A stretch of 64,000 bases of DNA from Syntrophaceae bacterium (GTDB taxonomy: Bacteria; Desulfobacterota; Syntrophia; Syntrophales; UBA2192): contig JABLXY010000003.1 of assembly GCA_013177795.1 (NCBI GenBank), positions 475,244 to 539,243 of the forward strand. The letters run 5' to 3'. Positions 22,484 to 31,005 of this stretch are shown here, one piece after another. Position numbers and translations under genes: made by a program. The notes under the pieces were generated by a model. That model made no database searches, was not told where the DNA came from, and saw only the letters and a list, made by a program, of their open reading frames with translations. Within the stretch, counting starts at the first letter, position 1. Every line of letters begins with the position of its first letter.

Positions 22484-22949
22484 CGGGGAACGCGCAGCGG
22501 CCGGTCGACTGATTTCGTTCAAGAAAATGCTTTTATGGACGATACTTTTCATTGCGGCGGTGTTGCCCGGCCTCGGATGTTCCTTGAAAGGCCCGGAGAT
22601 TGCAAAGGAACCCATGGTGGGAGGGCCCTGCGAATACAGCTCCTATCCGGGGCAGGCCGAGATCGTCTCGGTGGACCCCTCCGCGGCCGCGGGCGGGCGG
22701 TTCGACGTGCGGTTCCGCTTCATTCCCGACGGGGACGTCAAGGAACCCCTGGGGAAGGCGGCGCTCGAGAGGACCTTCTCCCTCCTGCCGGAACGGGAGA
22801 TGCCGCCCGACGGGGCCTTCGTCGAGACATTCGACATCCGGCCGGGAAAGCGCTACCCCTCCACGCTCAGGGTGATCACGCGGGGGACCTGCACGCCGGC
22901 CCTGTTCGACTTCCCCTCGCTGAAGACGGGCGATCAGCTGCCCCGCTGA
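22467..22949 (+). CDS. Predicted lipoprotein of unknown function
   Basis: 160 residues. After a basic start, a hydrophobic segment (about 20-37) ends in the lipobox LPGLGC, so C38 should be lipidated. The rest is a small soluble domain with two further cysteines (GGPCEYSS and RGTCTPALFD) that could form a disulfide. I do not recognise the family. The ATG at 22467 overlaps the end of the TolC-like gene by 17 bases, so it is translated with the exporter, possibly as an outer-membrane accessory. It could instead be an unrelated small lipoprotein captured at the operon end. Confidence 0.75.
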   Translation: MSGKNDGERAAAGRLISFKKMLLWTILFIAAVLPGLGCSLKGPEIAKEPMVGGPCEYSSYPGQAEIVSVDPSAAAGGRFDVRFRFIPDGDVKEPLGKAALERTFSLLPEREMPPDGAFVETFDIRPGKRYPSTLRVITRGTCTPALFDFPSLKTGDQLPR

Positions 22950-23030
22950 GGCGGATTCGCGCCCGGGCCCTGTTGAGAATCGTCGGAAGCGTGCCCGCGG
23001 CCGCAGTCACCCGCACACAGGACATGCCCC

Positions 23031-24902
23031 ATGAGAAAAACCCGGATCGGCCTTTCGTCAACTCTTGCAGTCCTACTGATTCTATTCGTCTCCACGGCCT
23101 TTGCAGACGAGATCACGCAGGTCAGGGCCGCCATTGCGGCAAAACAGGCCCGTTGGCAGGCCGGTGAGACGTCGATGACGCGGCTGAGCCCGGCGGTGAG
23201 ACGTGCACGCCTGGGCCTCGTCAAGCCCGTGCTGGCGGCCGGGGCCGAGGTCATGGTCATGGCGGAGCCTCCCGTCGTGGGTGCCCCCCCGAGCCTTGAC
23301 TGGCGAAGCAACGGCGGCAACTTCGTTACCCCCGTCCGAGACCAGGGCGCCTGCGGCAGCTGCTGGGCCTTCGCCACGACGGCAGCCCTCGAGTCGTCGA
23401 TCCTGCGCGCGGAAAATACGCCGGGAGTCGATCTCGATCTCTCGGAGCAGGTCCTCATATCCTGCGGGATGTCGGGCAGCAACGACGCGGGCAGCTGCGG
23501 GGGCGGCGTGATTCAATATGCCTCCGACTACATCCGCGACACGGGGCTTCCCCTGGAGACCTGCTACCCCTACGCGGCGACCGACGGCACATGCGGGAGC
23601 GCCTGCGGAGCGCGCAGTAGCGCAACGTACACCATAGCGAGCTGGGCGCATGTGACCACCACGTCGCCCACGGTGAGCGCGATCCGCGACGCGCTGGTGA
23701 GTTACGGCCCGCTCGTCACGACGATGGACGTGTACAGCGACTTCTATTCCTACACGGGCGGTGTTTACACCCACACGTCGGGGACTCTCGAGGGCGGGCA
23801 TGCCGTTCTCATCGTCGGCTACAGCGATGCCGGCCAGTACTTCATCGTCAAGAACAGCTGGGGCACGGGCTGGGGGGAGTCTGGATATTTCAGGATCGCT
23901 TACTCTGAGATCAACAGCGTGGTCGAGTTCGGGTATTATACATTGCGGTACACGATTTCTCCTTGTAATTATCTGTCTCTGACGCCCAGCAGTCAGATGA
24001 TGACGGATGGATCCGGGGCAGGCGTTTTCACCCTGGCAACACGAAGCGGCTGCGCATGGTCTGCCCAGAGCGGCGCGGCTTGGCTTTCGACGTCCTCCAG
24101 CGGCACAGGAAACGGGACGGTCAATTATTCTGTAGCCGTGAACACGGCAGCCAAATCCAGATCAAGTTTGGTGAGCGTTGCAGGCCGAAAAGCCACCGTC
24201 ACCCAGGCCGGCGTCCCGCCGACGATCACGGGCCGAAACCCCGCGAGCGGGGCGACCGGGGTGGCCGTCGATACGCCCATCACGGTAACCTTCAGCGAGA
24301 CGATGAATCCCGCAACTATTCATTCCTCGTCCTTCAGGCTCGCCCAGGGCGGCTCTGCGGTTTCGGGGACGGTGAGCCCCGGTTCGCTCAGCGCCGCAAT
24401 CACCCCGTCGAGCAGCCTGGCGCCGGGGACGACCTACACGGTGACCGTCACGACGGCCGTGCAGGACGACGAGGGGGTGGCGTTGGCATCGGAGAATTCC
24501 TGGAGCTTCACCACCGCCGGCACGCCGCCCGTCACGGGCAGCGGCGGGGGCGGGGGAGGCGGCGGGTGCTTCATCGCCACGGCGGCCTTCGGCTCGGCGA
24601 TCGAGCCCCGGGTGGCCGCGCTCCGGGAATTCCGGGACGTCTACCTGCTGCCCTCCACGTCGGGCAGGGCCTTCGTGGAGCTCTACCGCGTGCTGTCGCC
24701 GCCCCTGGCGGACCGCATCGCCTCCGACGAGGGCCTGCGGGCGGCGGTGAGGGCCGTGCTTGCGCCCGTTGCGGACGCCGGCGATGCCCTGCTGGGCGCG
24801 GGAACCCGGACCGTCGGGATCTGCGGCTGGCTGGGCGCCGCAGCCGTCCTGCTCTGCGGCGCCGGGAGGAGAAAAACACCGCCCCGGAAAAAAAGTCATT
24901 GA
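23031..24902 (+). CDS. Secreted papain-like (C1A) protease with C-terminal CFI-box sorting region
   Basis: 623 residues. Signal peptide (about 1-25), a short pro-region, then a peptidase C1A domain with DQGACGSCWAFA (C111), GGHAVLIVGYS (H257) and VKNSWGTGWG (N275), so the catalytic triad is complete. Two Ig-like domains follow: a BACON-like segment (about 310-390, SGCAWSAQSGAAWLS) and a SbsA-type Ig domain (about 395-500, with PASGATGVAVDTPITVTFSE). Then come a glycine run and CFIATAAFGS, the start of the CFI-box C-terminal region, ending in a hydrophobic segment and a basic tail. Known architecture of this kind marks export with C-terminal processing or anchoring. The middle section is lower in GC than its surroundings. 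Confidence 0.93.
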   Translation: MRKTRIGLSSTLAVLLILFVSTAFADEITQVRAAIAAKQARWQAGETSMTRLSPAVRRARLGLVKPVLAAGAEVMVMAEPPVVGAPPSLDWRSNGGNFVTPVRDQGACGSCWAFATTAALESSILRAENTPGVDLDLSEQVLISCGMSGSNDAGSCGGGVIQYASDYIRDTGLPLETCYPYAATDGTCGSACGARSSATYTIASWAHVTTTSPTVSAIRDALVSYGPLVTTMDVYSDFYSYTGGVYTHTSGTLEGGHAVLIVGYSDAGQYFIVKNSWGTGWGESGYFRIAYSEINSVVEFGYYTLRYTISPCNYLSLTPSSQMMTDGSGAGVFTLATRSGCAWSAQSGAAWLSTSSSGTGNGTVNYSVAVNTAAKSRSSLVSVAGRKATVTQAGVPPTITGRNPASGATGVAVDTPITVTFSETMNPATIHSSSFRLAQGGSAVSGTVSPGSLSAAITPSSSLAPGTTYTVTVTTAVQDDEGVALASENSWSFTTAGTPPVTGSGGGGGGGGCFIATAAFGSAIEPRVAALREFRDVYLLPSTSGRAFVELYRVLSPPLADRIASDEGLRAAVRAVLAPVADAGDALLGAGTRTVGICGWLGAAAVLLCGAGRRKTPPRKKSH

Positions 24903-24927
24903 CAAACGAAGCGGCACGCTTTATGCT
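24899..24927 (+). promoter_or_regulatory. Sigma70-type promoter of the cimA leader
   Basis: -35 TTGACA at 24899-24904, exactly 17 bases, -10 TATGCT at 24922-24927. The -35 overlaps the stop codon of the protease gene. Transcription would start near 24934, about 25 bases before the leader peptide ATG. Confidence 0.8.
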
Positions 24928-24957
24928 CGGCCAACTTTCAGAGGTTTCGCGTTCCAC

Positions 24958-25035
24958 ATGAAGAGCATCATCGGCATCATCATCCCCATTATTATCGACA
25001 TAATCGGCATACGTCCGGGCGGCGTAGGGGGCTGA
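24958..25035 (+). CDS. Isoleucine-rich leader peptide for attenuation of cimA
   Basis: A 25-codon open frame: Met-Lys-Ser, then a run in which 11 of residues 4-18 are isoleucine (the others being Gly, Pro, Gly and Asp), ending RPGGVGG. It lies between a strong promoter and an intrinsic terminator, directly upstream of citramalate synthase, the first committed enzyme of isoleucine synthesis by that route. This is the architecture of transcription attenuation by ribosome stalling, as in ilv/leu/his/trp leaders. Low Ile-tRNA would stall the ribosome in the Ile run and favour read-through. A modest CAGAGG precedes the ATG by about 12 bases. Confidence 0.88.
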   Translation: MKSIIGIIIPIIIDIIGIRPGGVGG

Positions 25036-25071
25036 TGATGGCTTGATGTAAGAAGCGGAAGGAATCCATAG

Positions 25072-25106
25072 AATCCGTTATCAGGCTCCCTGGTAACGGA
25101 TTTTTT
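25072..25106 (+). terminator. Attenuator terminator before cimA
   Basis: A 14-bp stem AATCCGTTATCAGG/CCTGGTAACGGATT (one G-T wobble), 3-base loop, followed by a run of six T. It ends 22 bases before the cimA start. Paired with the Ile-rich leader peptide it forms a complete attenuator. Confidence 0.88.
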
Positions 25107-25128
25107 ATTGTGAGGGGGACGACGGAAG

Positions 25129-26739
25129 ATGGACAAGAGAGCGGTTCTGATCTACGACACGACCCTGCGGGACGGCACCCAGGGCGAGCAGGTCAACTTC
25201 ACGGCCGAGGAAAAGCTGCGCGTGGCACGGCGCCTCGACGAGTTCGGGATCGCCTACATCGAGGGGGGCTGGCCCGGATCGAACCCGAAGGACATGCGTT
25301 TCTTCGAGCTGGCCCGCCGGGTGAAGTTCAAGAACGCCAGGCTCGCCGCCTTCGGGAGCACGCGAAGGGCCCACACCGCGCCCTCCGAGTGCCCCAACGT
25401 GCAGGCCCTGCTCGAGGCGCAGACGCCGACGGTGACGATCTTCGGCAAGAGCTGGGATTTCCACGTCCGCGAGATCCTGAAAATCTCCATGAAGGAGAAC
25501 CTCGCCATGATCGGCGAGACGGTCGCCTACCTCAAGTCGAAGAAGAAGGAGGTCATCTACGACGCCGAGCACTTCTTCGACGGCTACCGGGCCAACCCCC
25601 GCTACGCCCTCCAGACGCTCGAGGCGGCCTTTGCGAACGGCGCCGAGATGATCGTGCTGTGCGACACCAACGGCGGGACCCTGCCCACGGAGATCGCCCG
25701 CGCGGTGGACGAGGTCGCCGCCGTCATTCCGCGGGAGCGCCTGGGCATCCACACGCACAACGACGGGGGGCTGGCGGTGGCCAACTCGCTGGCGGCCGTC
25801 GAGCGCGGCGTGCGCATGGTCCAGGGGACGATCAACGGATACGGGGAGCGCTGCGGCAACGCCGACCTCGTGCCGATCATGGCCAACCTGGAGCTCAAGA
25901 TGGGCAAGCCCTGCCTGCCCGAGGGCGCCCTGAAGGACCTCACGCGGCTGTCGCTCTTCGTGAGCGAGATCGCCAACATCACCCCCCTGAACTCGAGGCC
26001 CTTCGTGGGCCGCAGCGCCTTCGCCCACAAGGGCGGCGTCCACGTGCACGCCGTGCTCAAGAACACCGGGGCCTACGAGCACATTCCGCCCGAGCTCGTC
26101 GGCAACCACCGCCGGGTCCTCGTCTCGGACCTCTCCGGCAGGAGCAACATCGAGTACAAGGCCGCGGAGCTGGGCCTCTCGCTGGGCGACGACGACACGC
26201 GGAGCCGCCGGATCGTCGAGGAGATCAAGCACATGGAAAACGAGGGCTACAGCTTCGAGGCCGCCGAGGGGTCGCTCGCCCTCATCATCCGCAAGGCCAC
26301 GGGCGAGTTCGAGGAACCCTTCCACCTGGAGTGCTTCCGCGTGATCAACGAAAAGCAGGGCAACGAGCCCTCGCGCTCCCAGGCCCTCATCAAGGTGATC
26401 GTGGGCCGGGAAACGGAGATCACCGCGGCCGAGGGCAACGGCCCGATCAACGCCCTGGACAACGCCCTGCGCAAGGCCCTCCTGAAGTTCTACCCCGAGC
26501 TCAACCGCATGCATCTCACCGATTTCAAGGTGAGCATTCTCGAGGGCAGCGAGGGCACGGCGGCGAAGGTGCGCGTCTTCATCGAGTCCCGCGACGACAA
26601 GGACATCTGGAGCACCATCGGGGTCTCCGAGAGCGTCATCGAGGCCAGCTGGCTAGCCCTGGTGGACAGCATCCAGTACAAGCTGAGCAAGGACAGGCTG
26701 AACCGCAACGGGAAGGAAGCGAGGAAAGCAGTGGCCTAA
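25129..26739 (+). CDS. cimA: (R)-citramalate synthase CimA
   Basis: 536 residues. It condenses acetyl-CoA with pyruvate to (R)-citramalate, the threonine-independent entry to isoleucine. The N-terminal HMGL-like TIM barrel has DTTLRDGTQGEQVNF, the catalytic/metal residues in YIEGGWPGSNPKD, LCDTNGGTLP and the metal-binding HTHNDGGLAVANS. The C-terminal part (about 390-515) is a LeuA-type allosteric domain. Length and the GWPGSNPKD form fit the long CimA subgroup rather than LeuA or homocitrate synthase. The Ile-only leader peptide upstream independently supports the assignment. Palindromic element C separates it from leuC. Feedback inhibition by isoleucine is expected from the family. Confidence 0.92.
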   Translation: MDKRAVLIYDTTLRDGTQGEQVNFTAEEKLRVARRLDEFGIAYIEGGWPGSNPKDMRFFELARRVKFKNARLAAFGSTRRAHTAPSECPNVQALLEAQTPTVTIFGKSWDFHVREILKISMKENLAMIGETVAYLKSKKKEVIYDAEHFFDGYRANPRYALQTLEAAFANGAEMIVLCDTNGGTLPTEIARAVDEVAAVIPRERLGIHTHNDGGLAVANSLAAVERGVRMVQGTINGYGERCGNADLVPIMANLELKMGKPCLPEGALKDLTRLSLFVSEIANITPLNSRPFVGRSAFAHKGGVHVHAVLKNTGAYEHIPPELVGNHRRVLVSDLSGRSNIEYKAAELGLSLGDDDTRSRRIVEEIKHMENEGYSFEAAEGSLALIIRKATGEFEEPFHLECFRVINEKQGNEPSRSQALIKVIVGRETEITAAEGNGPINALDNALRKALLKFYPELNRMHLTDFKVSILEGSEGTAAKVRVFIESRDDKDIWSTIGVSESVIEASWLALVDSIQYKLSKDRLNRNGKEARKAVA

Positions 26740-26759
26740 GGGGCTTCTGCCCTCAAACG

Positions 26760-26934
26760 ATGAAGCGGCATTCGTCCCGCCAATAGACGGTTTCGGACCG
26801 CTCTAACGCTTGCTTCACTGCAGGCGCAAAAACTCGCCCTTCGGGCTCAGACAGTTTGCGCTGCGGCCGTTTCGCTTCGCGAAGAGCGGTTACCCGAAAC
26901 GCGTCTAACCTGGCGTTTCAGAATACCGCTTCAT
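26760..26934. repeat. Palindromic dispersed element, copy C (most complete)
   Basis: 175 bases with nested inverted repeats. The outermost arms are ATGAAGCGGCATTC (26760-26773) and GAATACCGCTTCAT (26921-26934), 13 of 14 complementary. Then AGACGGTTTCGG with CCCGAAACGCGTCT, then ACCGCTCT with AGAGCGGT, and a core CGCAAA/TTTGCG around GCCCTTCGGGC. It lies between cimA and leuC and could act as a strong intercistronic hairpin. Confidence 0.85.
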
Positions 26935-26992
26935 CGGACCCAACGAGAACAGGATTCGGGCTGCAGCCCGTGTCGTACTGCCGAGTGGAGAA

Positions 26993-28258
26993 ATGCCCAT
27001 GCCCATGACAATTACGGAAAAAATACTGGCCCGGCACGCCGGGCTCGAGAGCGTCGCCCCCGGCGACCTCATCGAGGCGAAGGTGGACCTCGCCTTCGCG
27101 CACGATTTCACGGCCCCCATCGCCATCCAGGTGTTCAGGCAGATCGGCGCCCCGAGGGTTTTCGACCGAAGGCGGGTCGCCCTCGTGGCCGATCACTTCG
27201 TGCCCAACAAGGATATCGCCTCGGCCGAGCAGGCGAAGCTCATGCGGGAGTTCGCCCGGGAGCAGGACCTCGAGCTCTACTACGAGGTCGGCGAGGCCGG
27301 CATCGGCCACGTGCTCCTGCCCGAGCAGGGGCTCGTCGTGCCCGGCCAGCTCGTCATCGGGGCCGACAGCCACACCTGCGCCTACGGGGCCCTCGGGGCC
27401 TTCTCCACCGGCGTGGGGAGCACCGACTTCGCCGCCGTGATGGCCACGGGCGAGATCTGGCTGCGCGTCCCCCCGACGATCCGCGTTGAGTACACGGGGA
27501 GCCTGCGCCCGCTGGTGGGCGGCAAGGACCTGATCCTGCGCCTCATCGGCGAGATCGGCGTCGAGGGGGCGCTGTACGCCGCGCTGGAGTTTTGCGGGGA
27601 CGTCGTCGCCGGGCTCTCCATGCCGCACCGGTTCGCCATGGCGAACATGGCCGTCGAGGCGGGGGCGAAGAACGGCATCATCGAGCCCGACGGGACCACG
27701 AAGGCCTACGTGCAGGGCCGGGCCCGCTGGGAGCCCCTGTACCTCGCCAGCGACGCCGGGGCGCGGTACGAAAGGACGATCACGATCGACGTGAGCGCTA
27801 TGGAGCCCCAGATCGCGTTCCCGCCGTCGCCCGCCAACGTCCGGCCCGTGTCGGAGGCGAAGCACGTCACCCTGGACCAGGTCTTCATCGGTTCCTGCAC
27901 CAACGGCTGGCTCGAAGACCTGCGGGACGCGGCGAGGGTCCTCAAGGGCCGGAAGAAGGCGAAGGGCCTGCGCCTGATCGTCATCCCGGCGTCCCCGACC
28001 ATCTTGAGGGAGGCGACGAAGGAAGGGCTCGTCGAGACCTTCCTCGAGGCCGGTGCCGTGGTCGGGCCGCCCTGCTGCGGGCCCTGCCTCGGCGGCCACA
28101 TGGGCATCCTCGCCTCGGGCGAGCGCGCGCTGGCCACGACGAACCGCAACTTCGTGGGCCGCATGGGCCACCCGAAGAGCGAGGTGTACCTGTGCAACCC
28201 CTCCATCGCGGCGGCCTCGGCCGTTCTGGGGCGGATCGGGAGCCCCGACGAGTTGTAG
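26993..28258 (+). CDS. leuC: 3-isopropylmalate/citramalate dehydratase large subunit
   Basis: 421 residues, the short LeuC/HACN type of the aconitase superfamily. The 4Fe-4S ligands are in FIGSCTNGW and PPCCGPCLGGH. The N-terminal region has ADSHTCAYGALGAFSTGVGSTD. With the LeuD-like small subunit it isomerises isopropylmalate, or citramalate to beta-methylmalate in the CimA pathway. Placement behind the Ile-regulated cimA suggests the second role here, though dual use is common. Three ATG codons occur at the start (26993, 26999, 27005); GGAG about 3-10 bases upstream does not settle which is used. Confidence 0.9.
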   Translation: MPMPMTITEKILARHAGLESVAPGDLIEAKVDLAFAHDFTAPIAIQVFRQIGAPRVFDRRRVALVADHFVPNKDIASAEQAKLMREFAREQDLELYYEVGEAGIGHVLLPEQGLVVPGQLVIGADSHTCAYGALGAFSTGVGSTDFAAVMATGEIWLRVPPTIRVEYTGSLRPLVGGKDLILRLIGEIGVEGALYAALEFCGDVVAGLSMPHRFAMANMAVEAGAKNGIIEPDGTTKAYVQGRARWEPLYLASDAGARYERTITIDVSAMEPQIAFPPSPANVRPVSEAKHVTLDQVFIGSCTNGWLEDLRDAARVLKGRKKAKGLRLIVIPASPTILREATKEGLVETFLEAGAVVGPPCCGPCLGGHMGILASGERALATTNRNFVGRMGHPKSEVYLCNPSIAAASAVLGRIGSPDEL

Positions 28259-28343
28259 CCGGGGCAGACACGACAAGAAATCACCGATGGGCTTCCGGAT
28301 GCGGGTCTCGGGGTTCGGGACGGGAAGGCAGGATCCCCTTCTT

Positions 28344-28385
28344 CAATCCTCAAGCCTGTTGCCCGATGCCTGAAGCCTGCATCGA
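28344..28385. repeat. Heptanucleotide repeat between leuC and leuD
   Basis: Units CAATCCT, CAAGCCT, GTTGCCC, GATGCCT, GAAGCCT, GCATCGA. This is the pyrimidine-rich arm orientation; a weaker purine-rich counterpart (GGGCTTCCGGATGCGGGTC, about 28288) precedes it. Confidence 0.7.
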
Positions 28386-28400
28386 CTGCAAGGAGATGCC

Positions 28401-28901
28401 ATGAGGTACGAAGGAAGAGCCTGGAAGTTCGGCGATGACGTGGACACGGATCTCATCATCGCGGCCCGCTACTGCAACGTGTCCGACGGGGCCGCGCTGG
28501 CGAAGCACGCCTTTGCCGACGCAAGACCCGAATTCGCCGCGTCCGCCGCGGAGGGCGACGTCATCGTGGGGGGGCGGAACTTCGGCTGCGGCTCGTCCCG
28601 CGAGCATGCCCCCATCGCGATCAAGGCGGCGGGGGTCCGGGTGATCGTCGCGAAGAGCTTCGCGCGGATCTTTTACCGCAACGCCTTCAACATCGGGCTG
28701 CCGCTCCTCGAGTCGGCCGAGGCCGCCGAGGACATCCAGGACGGGGACCGGCTCGCCGTGGACCTCGTCGCGGGGCGCATCGAAAACCGGACGCGCGGGA
28801 CGTCCTACAGCGCCCGGCCGATCCCGCCCTTCATGGAGCAGCTGATCCGGGAAGGCGGGCTCGTGGAGTACATCCGGAAGGAAAAGCTCGCCAGGCGGTG
28901 A
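28401..28901 (+). CDS. leuD: 3-isopropylmalate/citramalate dehydratase small subunit
   Basis: 166 residues, the short LeuD type that pairs with HACN-type LeuC. Marks are WKFGDDVDTDLIIAARYCN at the start and GRNFGCGSSREHAPIAIKAAG, the substrate-recognition loop, then VAKSFARIFYRNAFNIGLPLLE. It acts as the swivelling domain that completes the active site with the large subunit. It ends four bases past a GTG that could start the next gene in another reading frame, but the true downstream ATG is at 28943. Confidence 0.92.
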   Translation: MRYEGRAWKFGDDVDTDLIIAARYCNVSDGAALAKHAFADARPEFAASAAEGDVIVGGRNFGCGSSREHAPIAIKAAGVRVIVAKSFARIFYRNAFNIGLPLLESAEAAEDIQDGDRLAVDLVAGRIENRTRGTSYSARPIPPFMEQLIREGGLVEYIRKEKLARR

Positions 28902-28942
28902 GCGAGAGACAAGTCACGAAAAATTCTGACGGGAGACGAAGC

Positions 28943-30013
28943 ATGAAGACCTACAACATCGGAGTCATCCCCGGCGACGGCACGGGGCCCGAGGTCGTCG
29001 CCGAGGCCATCAAGGCCCTCAAGGCCATCTCGGATGTCGAGGGAATCGAGTTCAACCTGACGCACTACGACATCGGCGGGGAGCGCTACCTGGCCAAGGG
29101 GGACCTGCTGCCGGACTCCGTCCTGGCGGAGCTTCGGGGCATGGACGCCTCGCTGCTGGGCGCCATCGGCCATCCCGGCGTGCGGCCGGGGATCCTCGAG
29201 ACGGAGATCCTGCTGAAGATGCGCTTCGAGCTCGACCTCTACATCAACCTGAGGCCCGTCGTCCTGCTTCCCGGGGTCTGGACGCCGCTCAGGGACAAGA
29301 ATCCCGGAGACATCGACTTCGTCGTCGTGCGGGAGAACACGGAGGGGCTCTACGCCGGCAGCGGGGGCTTCCTGCGCAAGGGCACGGCGGCCGAGGTGGC
29401 CGTGCAGGAGTCGGTGAACACCCGCAAGGGCGTCGAGCGCTGCATCCGCTACGCCTTCGAGCACTGCCGCAGGCGCAACCGGAAGAAGAAGCTCACCCTC
29501 TGCGGCAAGACGAACGTCCTGACCTATGCCTGGAACCTCTGGGAGAGGGTCTACAACGAGGTGGCGAGGGAGTACCCCGACGTGCAGACCGACTACGCCC
29601 ACGTGGACGCGATCTGCATGTGGATGGTGAAGAACCCCGAGCTCTTCGACGTCATCGTGACGGACAACATGTTCGGAGACATCATCACCGACCTGGGCGC
29701 CATGATCCAGGGGGGCATGGGGATCGCCGCGGGGGGCAACATCAACCCGGAGCCCGGCCAGACGGCGATCTTCGAGCCCATCGGCGGGTCAGCACCGAAG
29801 TACGCCGGAACGAACAAGATCAACCCCCTGGCGGCGATCTGCTCCGTCCAGATGATGCTCGAGTTCCTCGGCGAGACGACCGCCGCCGGCGTCCTTCTCG
29901 ACGCCGTGAAGAAGGTCATCGCCAACGACCTCAAGAGCATGGATGCCGGGAAAATGGGGTACGGGACTCGGGAGGTGGGGGATCTCGTGGTCAAGTACAT
30001 CCTCGAGCCCTGA
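28943..30013 (+). CDS. leuB: Isopropylmalate/beta-methylmalate dehydrogenase (isocitrate dehydrogenase family)
   Basis: 356 residues. It is a NAD-dependent decarboxylating dehydrogenase: GVIPGDGTGPEVV, the substrate-binding arginines in LYINLRPVVLLPG, FVVVRENTEGLYAG, the catalytic Lys/Asp region (KTNVL, VDAICMWM, VTDNMFGDIITDLGA) and the NAD site PIGGSAPKYAGTNKINP. In the citramalate route the same activity turns beta-methylmalate into 2-oxobutyrate. The R-x-x-E/L substrate motif cannot fix isopropylmalate versus isocitrate with certainty, but operon context favours the leu/ile role. The start is at MKTYNIGVIPGDG with GGGAGA upstream. A strong terminator follows. Confidence 0.88.
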   Translation: MKTYNIGVIPGDGTGPEVVAEAIKALKAISDVEGIEFNLTHYDIGGERYLAKGDLLPDSVLAELRGMDASLLGAIGHPGVRPGILETEILLKMRFELDLYINLRPVVLLPGVWTPLRDKNPGDIDFVVVRENTEGLYAGSGGFLRKGTAAEVAVQESVNTRKGVERCIRYAFEHCRRRNRKKKLTLCGKTNVLTYAWNLWERVYNEVAREYPDVQTDYAHVDAICMWMVKNPELFDVIVTDNMFGDIITDLGAMIQGGMGIAAGGNINPEPGQTAIFEPIGGSAPKYAGTNKINPLAAICSVQMMLEFLGETTAAGVLLDAVKKVIANDLKSMDAGKMGYGTREVGDLVVKYILEP

Positions 30014-30025
30014 GGCGGCAACAGG

Positions 30026-30050
30026 AGGCCCGGTTCGCCGGGCCTTTTTT
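30026..30050 (+). terminator. Intrinsic terminator after the cimA-leuCDB cluster
   Basis: Perfect 8-bp stem AGGCCCGG/CCGGGCCT with a TTCG tetraloop, followed by six T. It ends the isoleucine/leucine gene cluster. Confidence 0.9.
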
Positions 30051-30146
30051 CTGCGTGCGGCCCTGCCGGGCCGGCAGGCTTTCCCCGCGCTGCCTCTCCC
30101 GGCCCCGTGCGCACGGGCCCTTGCGGGGCGGCCCGAGACTTCAGGA

Positions 30147-30175
30147 TTGACGAACCCGGGCCTTTCGTCTAAAGT
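30147..30175 (+). promoter_or_regulatory. Promoter of the mla-like operon
   Basis: -35 TTGACG (30147-30152), 17-base spacer, -10 TAAAGT (30170-30175), about 45 bases before the mlaE start. Confidence 0.7.
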
Positions 30176-30221
30176 TTTTTGACATTGACGATCGGGGCGG
30201 AATGCCCGGGAGGCCGATTCG

Positions 30222-30998
30222 GTGCGGGACTACGCAGGGTATCTGGGCAGGCAGACCGTGGACCGGTTGAACCGATACGCAGACCAGTCCGCGCTCTTCT
30301 GGCGCATCCTGCGCCAGATCGTCGTCAACCCCAGGGCCGGCCGCCGGCTGCGCATGCGGATCGTCGTCGAGCAGATCTATTTCACGGCCGTCGAGGCCCT
30401 GTGGATCGTCATCCCCATCTCGCTGCTTCTCGGCAGCATGATGATCCTGCAGTTCGCGGGCATCGCCGCCCAGCACGACCTCGGCAAGATCACCGTGGCC
30501 CTTCTCATCCGGGAGTTCGGCCCCCTGGTCACGGCACTGGTGGTCATCCTCCGGTCCGCCACGGCGGTGACGATCGAGACGGGCTACATGAAGGTCCTGC
30601 GCGAGATCGAGGCCCTGGAGCTCCAGGGCGTGGACCCCCTCGACGTCCTGTTCGTGCCCCGCATGATCGGGATCACCGTGTCCCTCTTCTGCCTGATCAC
30701 CATCTTCTGCATCCTCGCCGTGCTGGGGGGGTACGCCATCGCCTGGGCGCTGACGACCCTGCCCCTGCAGAACTTTCTGTCTCAGATCGGCAAGGCCATC
30801 GAGCCGCGCGACATCGCGGCGGTTGCGCTCAAGGCCCTCTTCTTCGGCGCGGGGATCACCGTGATCTCGCTGCACTACGGCCTGGCGGTCCGCAGCGGCA
30901 TCACGGAGCTCCCCGTGGCGACGTCGAGGGGGGCCGTGGCATGCCTTTTTTACTGCCTGGCGGTGAATTTCGCGCTCTTTGCCGCCCTGTTCCTGTAG
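30222..30998 (+). CDS. mlaE: MlaE-like permease of an Mce lipid transporter
   Basis: 258 residues with about six membrane segments and the MlaE/YrbE hallmarks: QIYFTAVEALWIVIPISLLLG, a coupling stretch EFGPLVTALVVILRSATAVTIETGYMKV, and LFVPRMIGITVSLFCL. MlaE dimers form the inner-membrane channel for phospholipid transport between membranes, driven by MlaF ATPase and joined to an MlaD hexamer. The start is GTG at 30222; no ATG in frame precedes the homology. It is followed 7 bases on by an MlaF-like protein that lacks ATPase motifs, then mlaD. Confidence 0.92.
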   Translation: MRDYAGYLGRQTVDRLNRYADQSALFWRILRQIVVNPRAGRRLRMRIVVEQIYFTAVEALWIVIPISLLLGSMMILQFAGIAAQHDLGKITVALLIREFGPLVTALVVILRSATAVTIETGYMKVLREIEALELQGVDPLDVLFVPRMIGITVSLFCLITIFCILAVLGGYAIAWALTTLPLQNFLSQIGKAIEPRDIAAVALKALFFGAGITVISLHYGLAVRSGITELPVATSRGAVACLFYCLAVNFALFAALFL

Positions 30999-31005
30999 GT
31001 TCCCC

